Under the pieces are notes generated by a model that was given only the letters and a program-made list of their open reading frames with translations, was not told the origin of the DNA and searched no databases. From an uncultured bacterium (GTDB taxonomy: Bacteria; Pseudomonadota; Alphaproteobacteria; Rhodospirillales; Rhodospirillaceae), in assembly GCA_903896775.1 (NCBI GenBank), contig CAITZE010000204.1, positions 1 to 10,678 on the forward strand: a DNA stretch of 10,678 nucleotides, written 5' to 3'. A program made the position numbers and the translations under genes. Shown here in pieces: positions 6,306-10,678 of this stretch. How positions within the stretch are numbered: the stretch's first letter is position 1; each line of letters opens with the position of its first letter.

Positions 6306-7847
6306 ATGAACCTTAAAGTTCTTCTCGGAGTCATGGCCGCAGGCGCGAGCGCCACGGTGATCATTTTGGCTGCGACAAAGCCGAGCGCACCAGTCGTTTC
6401 GGCTGACAATGCTGGTGTTCTGTCTAAACCTGTAAAGGACTCTCCTGCAGAGGCTCAGCACCAGTCGGATGTTGTTGTCGCTACTAAAATCGCGTCCGCT
6501 CAAGGCAGCGCGGGTGCACATATGATCTCAAGCGATGCGCCTGCAACGTCGGGAGCGTCTATGCCGACGCAAAAGCAACTTGATGCATTGCTAGCACCCG
6601 TTGCGCTTTATCCCGATCAACTCTTGCAGCAGATCCTGATGGCCGCGACGTACCCACTGGACGTTGTCGAAGCATCACGCTGGATTTCTCAGCCCGAGAA
6701 TGACGGCTTAACCGGCGATCGGTTAGCTGCGGCTTTGGAAAATCAGGACTGGGATCCCAGCGTCAAGGCGCTCACGGCTTTTCCGCAAATTCTCAAGATG
6801 ATGGATTCCGACCTCGATTGGATGAAAAAGCTCGGCAATGCGTTTCTCACTGACCAGTCAGTTGTGATGGATTCCGTCCAGCGTCTGCGCCGCGAAGCGC
6901 AGGCCGCCGATAAACTGAATTCCGATCCCCGCCAGCGCGTCACTGTGCAAGATAGCCAGGTCATGATCGAGCCGGCCAATCCCGATGTTGTGTATGTGCC
7001 GTTCTACGATCCGCAGACCGCTTATGGCGATTGGCCTTATCCCGACGTTCCTCCGGATTATATTGCGCCACCTTACGGCTATGCGTCGGCTGGAGGCGTC
7101 TATTACAGCGGTGCATCGGTCAACCCGTTCTTAGGTTGGAGCGCCTGGGATTGGCGCAATCGCCGCATCAACATCGTCGATGTACCGCGCTACAACTATT
7201 ACAATCGCGGTCAAGGCTCCACCGACAACAATGTTTGGCACCACGACCCGCGTCATAACGATAACAATCGCAGAAATGACAATCCTGGACGCGGAAGAGA
7301 CGTGCCGATCAATATGCAGGCGCGCAAGCCGCCTGGAATGATCCCACCACCGGGGTCCTTACCGAATGTGACGCCGCCGCAGCCCGCACAGCCGGCCCCG
7401 ATGCCCGATCGCAATCGCTTCAACGACGACCGCTCTCAGAGCAACCGGCAACGCGGGCCAGAGGCGCCCAATAATAACGCGCCGAATGAAGACGCGCAGC
7501 GTGAGCAGCAGTTTCGTCAGTTTCAGGATCGCAGCATCAACGCGCCGCCGCTGACTAACGTGCCGCAGCGTCAGCAGCCCACCATGATTCAACAGGAGCC
7601 ACCGCAGGGCCGCCAGCAGCCGGCCCCGCCGGTTCAGCAGCAGGTCCAACCACGCGAGCCACGTATGGCGCAACCTCCACCGGCGCCACAAGCGGTGCCG
7701 CCTCCCATGCAAGCCGCGCCAATTCCGGCTGTCGAGCCGCCACGCCCTAGTACAAATTTTCGACAGCCTGGCTATGTCCCGCCGCCGGCCCCTGCACCTA
7801 ATGACGGCAAGGATCCCTGTAAGCAGCTACGCGGCAATGCGTGCTAA
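6306..7847 (+). CDS. Exported DUF3300 protein with Pro/Gln/Asn-rich tail
   Basis: A 513-residue protein of unknown function. Start ATG 6306 is chosen over the in-frame ATG at 6273 because a strong purine-rich Shine-Dalgarno stretch (GAGGGAGGGGG) sits directly upstream of 6306, and because the protein then begins with a signal-like segment (MNLKVLLGVMAAGASATVIILAA; possible cleavage after PVVSA, about 33). After a linker, residues about 88-250 match DUF3300: LDALLAPVALYPDQLL, ILMAATYPLDVVEASRW, QDWDPSVKALTAFPQIL, DLDWMKKLGNAFL and VVYVPFYDPQTAYGDWPYP. From about 300 to the end the chain is low-complexity: an Asn/Arg/Asp-rich part (about 300-335), then Pro/Gln-rich. It ends with two cysteines (C505, C513) that could form a disulfide. 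It is probably periplasmic or cell-surface. It converges with the minus-strand group 9 nt downstream and probably has its own transcript. Confidence 0.88.
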   Translation: MNLKVLLGVMAAGASATVIILAATKPSAPVVSADNAGVLSKPVKDSPAEAQHQSDVVVATKIASAQGSAGAHMISSDAPATSGASMPTQKQLDALLAPVALYPDQLLQQILMAATYPLDVVEASRWISQPENDGLTGDRLAAALENQDWDPSVKALTAFPQILKMMDSDLDWMKKLGNAFLTDQSVVMDSVQRLRREAQAADKLNSDPRQRVTVQDSQVMIEPANPDVVYVPFYDPQTAYGDWPYPDVPPDYIAPPYGYASAGGVYYSGASVNPFLGWSAWDWRNRRINIVDVPRYNYYNRGQGSTDNNVWHHDPRHNDNNRRNDNPGRGRDVPINMQARKPPGMIPPPGSLPNVTPPQPAQPAPMPDRNRFNDDRSQSNRQRGPEAPNNNAPNEDAQREQQFRQFQDRSINAPPLTNVPQRQQPTMIQQEPPQGRQQPAPPVQQQVQPREPRMAQPPPAPQAVPPPMQAAPIPAVEPPRPSTNFRQPGYVPPPAPAPNDGKDPCKQLRGNAC

Positions 7848-7856
7848 GCGAGCGGA

Positions 7857-8573
7857 TTACTTCTTTTCTTCTTCGGGCACGACATTGAGGGCGCCGGACC
7901 CACCGTAAGCCGGTACACCCGTGCGCGGGTCGACCGCCAGCTTGGCAATGAAATGAGGGGTGGGCTCAGTCAGGCTACGTCGCCGCCAATCATAGTTTGT
8001 GAACCCTGGCGTGACCGAGGCCCGCACGAACTGGGCATTCTGCTGGGTCACCGGGGCATCGGTAACAATCCGCAGGAGCCCTTGGGATTTGATGCCCAGT
8101 TCCTCGAAATTCTTGGCGTACATCTTGCCGGCGCCTGAGCCGTTAACTTCGACATTCCCGGACTCCGTCGTCAGCACACGGAAAATCGGCTCCTGGCGGG
8201 TAACGAAGGTCACCATTTCATGGCTACCGCCAAAGCGGCCTTCGCGTTCATAGCGTACGCGGTAGCGCCCTTGGCCTAGGTTCTCGACCTCTTTGAAGTA
8301 GCTCTCACGCTTGAGCTGTTCCAAGAAAAGGAGCTCGTTTTTCTTGGCATGTTCCTGGTCAATCTTGCCGCGCACGATCTGGCCGTAAAGCGGCGCGTAA
8401 ATCAGGATACCGACATAGGTAATGCCGTAGCTGCCATCTTTGGTCAGCCGGATTTCCGCTTCGTACTGATCGGGAACGAAACAGCTGCCCAGCAATGCGA
8501 CGCAGACAACGCTTACGAAGACTGCCCGCAGCGCGGCAAAAGCAAAACGTGACCGTTCGAATAATGTCTTCAT
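7857..8573 (-). CDS. Putative lipoprotein of unknown function
   Basis: A 238-residue protein not recognised as a named family. The N-terminus is basic (MKTLFERSRFAF), followed by a hydrophobic stretch and a lipobox L28-G29-S30-C31, so signal peptidase II processing and lipid attachment at C31 are predicted; the retention signal (F32, V33) does not obviously mark inner or outer membrane. The mature part starts YEAEIRLTKDGSYGITYVG, a beta-rich pattern loosely like LppM-type lipoproteins (weak impression only), and ends with an acidic/lysine tail EEEKK. ATG 8573 is used; the ribosome binding site is weak. It lies 37 nt downstream of mazG in the same direction and is likely co-transcribed. It ends 9 nt from the convergent DUF3300 gene with no evident terminator hairpin between them. 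Confidence 0.75.
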   Translation of the reverse strand: MKTLFERSRFAFAALRAVFVSVVCVALLGSCFVPDQYEAEIRLTKDGSYGITYVGILIYAPLYGQIVRGKIDQEHAKKNELLFLEQLKRESYFKEVENLGQGRYRVRYEREGRFGGSHEMVTFVTRQEPIFRVLTTESGNVEVNGSGAGKMYAKNFEELGIKSQGLLRIVTDAPVTQQNAQFVRASVTPGFTNYDWRRRSLTEPTPHFIAKLAVDPRTGVPAYGGSGALNVVPEEEKK

Positions 8574-8610
8574 TTACCAGTGACTTGATTCACGCGATTC
8601 AGAAATAGCT

Positions 8611-9453
8611 TTAACGTCCGCGTTCTTCGTTTTTAGCCTGTATCCAAAGTGCTTCCATCTCGTTCAAGCTGGCTTCGCTCGGTGCGCGGCCTTGCGCCGC
8701 CAATAAGGATTCCACCCGCCTAAAGCGCCGGTCGAACTTGAGACTGGTACCCCGCAGCGCCATGCCGGGGTCGATATTGGCCTTACGCGCGAGATTGACG
8801 CAAGCAAACAGCAAATCGCCGATTTCATCGCTGAGGCGGGCTGTGTTGTCTCCGGCTTTATTGAATTCCTCGGACACTTCCTCCAGCTCTTCGCGAACCT
8901 TGCCGAGAACGTCCTTGGCTTCGGTCCAATCGAACCCGACGCGAGCGGCGCGCTTTTGCAGCTTTTCGGCTTGTTTCATCGCCGGCATGCCGGCGGGAAC
9001 ACCGTCCAAAACGCTGGGTGGGGCGGCTTTTTCACCAGCCTGCGCGGCACGTTCTGCGGCTTTGATATTCTCCCAGGACACTGTCTGGGCGGCGGCATCG
9101 GCGACATGGGCGTCGCCAAAAACATGGGGATGGCGGCGGATCATCTTGGCGTTGATGGCTTCGACGACGTCGTTGAAGCCAAATAGCCCGGCCTCTTCGG
9201 CCATGCGGGCATGAAAGACCACCTGCAACAGCAAGTCACCCAACTCGTCTTTAAGCGCGGGCATATCCTGACGCGCGATGGCGTCGGCCACCTCGTAGGC
9301 TTCCTCGATGGTATAGGGCGCGATGCTGGCGAAAGTCTGGGTCACATCCCACGGACAGCCGCCGTCGGGATTGCGCAGCCGCGCCATGATCGTCAGCAGA
9401 TCGTCAATGGGCGTTGGCTCTGGTGATGGTGGGTTAGGCTGGGGCAGGGTCAT
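8611..9453 (-). CDS. mazG: Nucleoside triphosphate pyrophosphohydrolase MazG
   Basis: A 280-residue protein with two tandem MazG (all-alpha NTP-PPase) domains. It hydrolyses (d)NTPs to NMPs and pyrophosphate, cleaning aberrant nucleotides and, in E. coli, lowering ppGpp under starvation. The N-terminal domain has GGCPWD (31-36), EEAYE (50-54) and DELGD (69-73). The C-terminal, catalytically dominant domain has EELEE (188-192) and DEIGD (209-213), giving the EExxE...ExxD metal-binding pattern. Start chosen at ATG 9453 because IDDLLTIMARLR then follows a short Pro-rich leader, near the family length (263 residues in E. coli). An in-frame TTG at 9507 adds 18 residues and has AGGG about 9 nt upstream, so the start is uncertain. 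It is followed by the lipoprotein gene and preceded by the small zinc-ribbon gene, all on the minus strand. Confidence 0.95.
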   Translation of the reverse strand: MTLPQPNPPSPEPTPIDDLLTIMARLRNPDGGCPWDVTQTFASIAPYTIEEAYEVADAIARQDMPALKDELGDLLLQVVFHARMAEEAGLFGFNDVVEAINAKMIRRHPHVFGDAHVADAAAQTVSWENIKAAERAAQAGEKAAPPSVLDGVPAGMPAMKQAEKLQKRAARVGFDWTEAKDVLGKVREELEEVSEEFNKAGDNTARLSDEIGDLLFACVNLARKANIDPGMALRGTSLKFDRRFRRVESLLAAQGRAPSEASLNEMEALWIQAKNEERGR

Positions 9454-9538
9454 AACGCTCGGTGCACGTTCTTGGGGAAGGGATCTTCCTAAGACCCGTT
9501 GTACCAAGATTTTTGCCCTGCTGCACGTTCCCCTGACC

Positions 9539-9787
9539 TTAGCCTCCGGGCGCCGGCGGAATTGGGATTTCGGTATTGCAAGCGATGCAAATGATCTGAA
9601 TCGGCTGATCGCGCCCGCTGTCGACGCTCTTAAAGCCTTCCGTGAGGCCGATCATTTTGTTGAAACGCCCGCGCGGACTTCCAGAAGGTGCGCTATCATC
9701 CCAACATGCTTCTCCGGTTGTTCCGCACGTCGGGCAGCATAAAGGCGTCAAGAATTCCTGCGGAATCTTGGAGGGTGGTAAAGTCAT
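9539..9787 (-). CDS. Small putative zinc-ribbon protein
   Basis: An 82-residue frame on the minus strand with two CxxC pairs, C18-P-T-C21 (LCCPTCGTTGEACWDD) and C67-I-A-C70 (QIICIACNTEIP), spaced as in small zinc ribbons. The layout CP.CG..G...W, then a Gly-Phe element (EGFKSV), then I.C..C resembles short uncharacterised alphaproteobacterial zinc-ribbon proteins, but I cannot name a family. Start ATG 9787 is used; the same frame continues upstream to ATG 9847 and TTG 9868, which would give about 102 or 109 residues. The Shine-Dalgarno sequence is poor (GGAG, 14-nt spacing). It ends 85 nt before the mazG ATG (31 nt before the alternative TTG). A chance open frame remains possible, since a shorter plus-strand frame overlaps it, but the ordered cysteines argue for a real gene. 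Confidence 0.55.
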   Translation of the reverse strand: MTLPPSKIPQEFLTPLCCPTCGTTGEACWDDSAPSGSPRGRFNKMIGLTEGFKSVDSGRDQPIQIICIACNTEIPIPPAPGG

Positions 9788-10011
9788 AGGTAGTCTTCTT
9801 GCTCCAAACGCCCGTCCGCGCTTTGGTGCAGCGCTAATTGACCACATCTTTTGGTCGTGCTGAACCAACCTGTAGAGGCATTATCGGAAACATCGTCATT
9901 CTGTTAGCGGAAAGGTTGTACGTTTAAAGACGAAGATTATGCCAAACGACCGAGGGGTATAGGCCTTCCAAAGCGTCATTATCAGGAAGGGTATAGACAA
10001 GGGGTCACGCC
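9788..10011. other. Divergent intergenic region between the zinc-ribbon gene (-) and the SDR gene (+)
   Basis: About 224 nt with no convincing gene. It must hold the promoter of the plus-strand SDR gene and, unless the frame extends, that of the minus-strand group. Visible elements: a short hairpin GACCA (9840-9844) / TGGTC (9852-9856); the octamer GGGTATAG repeated at 9955-9962 and 9989-9996; and an inverted repeat CCTTCC (9964-9969) / GGAAGG (9985-9990) between them. On the minus strand a -10-like CATAAT lies at about 9937-9942, but no good -35 accompanies it. GGGG at 10001-10004 is the likely SDR ribbon-side ribosome binding site, 7 nt from ATG 10012. Confidence 0.5.
9955..9996. repeat. 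Paired GGGTATAG direct repeats enclosing an inverted repeat
   Basis: GGGTATAG occurs at 9955-9962 and again at 9989-9996, 34 nt apart start to start. Between them CCTTCC (9964-9969) and GGAAGG (9985-9990) form a 6-bp inverted repeat with a 15-nt spacer. Lying 16-57 nt upstream of the SDR start, this could be an operator or a leader hairpin; it is short enough to be chance. Confidence 0.35.
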
Positions 10012-10678
10012 ATGGATTTGGGGTTATCTGGAAAGACAGTTTTAATCGCCGGCGGCACGAAGGGCATCGGCTTGGCCTGCGCCCAGGCCTTTCACATGGA
10101 AGGCGCCAAAGTCGCGATTACATCACGCGATACCGCCAATATCACCGCGGCGCGCAGTAAACTTGGAAATACAATCCTTGGCATTCCGGCCGACCTCACC
10201 AACGCTCAGCAAGCGGAAGCGGTCGTTGCCGAAGCCGAGCGCGAGCTGGGACCCATCGATATCCTGGTCAACAGCGCCGGCGCCGCCAAACGCATGGCGC
10301 CTGCAGATTTGACTCCCGCAGCCTGGCGCGCAGCCATGGACGCCAAGTACTTTACAGCGATCAATCTCATCGACCCGGTGATCAAATCGATGGCTTCGCG
10401 CGGCCAAGGCGTGATCGTCAATGTCATCGGCAACGGCGGGAAGGCCGCCAATGCTACCCACGTTCCTGGCGGTGCAGCCAATGCGGCGCTGATGCTGGCG
10501 ACGGCTGGGCTGGGCGCGGCTTATGCGCCGCGCGGTGTACGGGTGGTTGGGGTTAATCCGGGGACGACCAATACCGGGCGGGTCGCGCAAGGCATGCAAG
10601 CCAATGCCAAGGTCGACGGGATCTCGCCAGACGAAGCTCTACGGCGAACCATCGCGCGCATTCCCATGGGCCGCATGG
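10012..10678 (+). CDS. SDR-family protein lacking the classical catalytic tetrad (3' truncated by window)
   Basis: The first 222 codons of a short-chain dehydrogenase/reductase homologue; the frame runs off the window end. ATG 10012 follows GGGG (10001-10004) by 7 nt. The Rossmann nucleotide-binding motif is good: AGGTKGIG (13-20, glycines 14, 18 and 20); R39 after the second strand (TSRD) suggests NADP(H); D61 (PADL) and NSAG (87-90) follow. VNPG (181-184) matches the usual PG motif after the sixth strand. The active site is not classical: aligning GVIVNVIGNGGK and VPGGAANAAL with the usual Ser...YxxxK block places G140 at the serine, G153 at the tyrosine and N157 at the lysine; the tetrad asparagine position (DAKYF) is K112. 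It may be a binding protein, or use other residues. Loosely similar SDRs with a GGAANAAL block exist in proteobacteria, so this is probably a subfamily rather than a decayed gene. Confidence 0.88.
   Translation, partial: MDLGLSGKTVLIAGGTKGIGLACAQAFHMEGAKVAITSRDTANITAARSKLGNTILGIPADLTNAQQAEAVVAEAERELGPIDILVNSAGAAKRMAPADLTPAAWRAAMDAKYFTAINLIDPVIKSMASRGQGVIVNVIGNGGKAANATHVPGGAANAALMLATAGLGAAYAPRGVRVVGVNPGTTNTGRVAQGMQANAKVDGISPDEALRRTIARIPMGRM

Noticed and set aside
7359..7712. Minus-strand frame rich in Arg/Leu/Trp opposite the DUF3300 tail
   Set aside because: Its composition is what results from reading the Pro/Gln codons of the tail in antisense; no independent coding evidence.
7359..7800. 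Tandem DNA repeats in the Pro/Gln-rich coding region
   Set aside because: The region is low in complexity at protein level, but no regular repeat unit is seen in the DNA.
7840..7880. Bidirectional terminator between the convergent DUF3300 and lipoprotein genes
   Set aside because: Only 9 nt separate the stops and no inverted repeat is visible; the pyrimidine run on the plus strand simply encodes the Lys/Glu tail of the lipoprotein.
9840..9856. GACCA/TGGTC hairpin as a terminator or operator
   Set aside because: A 5-bp stem with a 7-nt loop and no T-run is too weak to call.
9642..9863. 73-residue plus-strand open frame opposite the zinc-ribbon gene
   Set aside because: No motif or ribosome binding site, and the opposite strand has ordered CxxC pairs, so this is taken as the shadow.

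Overview
The window looks like chromosomal backbone of an alphaproteobacterium with moderately high GC. The order ntrY-ntrX, a class IV D-amino-acid aminotransferase, hfq, hflX is the arrangement I associate with Alphaproteobacteria, especially Rhodospirillales-like lineages. The Hfq sequence (weak RKHK rim patch, short acidic tail) and the NtrX sequence (no GAFTGA loop) agree with this. I cannot assign a genus. I see no insertion sequence, prophage, CRISPR array, tRNA or rRNA.

Plus-strand block A (1-3639) is a tight run: the 3' end of the sensor kinase ntrY, the response regulator ntrX, a D-amino-acid aminotransferase and a HAD phosphatase. Gaps are 4 and 16 nt, then there is an 8-nt overlap, so one transcript is likely. 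Plus-strand block B (3640-6216) opens with a 158-nt leader holding a possible promoter and an A-rich tract, then hfq, the GTPase gene hflX (apparent TTG start) and an inositol-monophosphatase-family gene that overlaps hflX by ATGA. Together these blocks join two-component sensing, RNA-based regulation and ribosome rescue to small-molecule phosphatases and D-amino-acid metabolism.

From 6306 a separate plus-strand gene encodes an exported DUF3300 protein with a long Pro/Gln/Asn-rich tail. It converges with a minus-strand group read from about 9787 down to 7857: a small putative zinc-ribbon protein, mazG (NTP pyrophosphohydrolase) and a putative lipoprotein. Beyond a roughly 220-nt divergent intergenic region, a plus-strand short-chain dehydrogenase/reductase (SDR) homologue starts at 10012 and runs off the window.

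Most of the window is conserved housekeeping and regulatory sequence. The best leads are the SDR homologue, which has a good nucleotide-binding motif but lacks all four classical catalytic-tetrad residues, the zinc-ribbon/mazG/lipoprotein cluster, the hfq leader with possible autoregulatory sites, and the GAFTGA-less NtrX. I do not see a clearly new multi-gene system.
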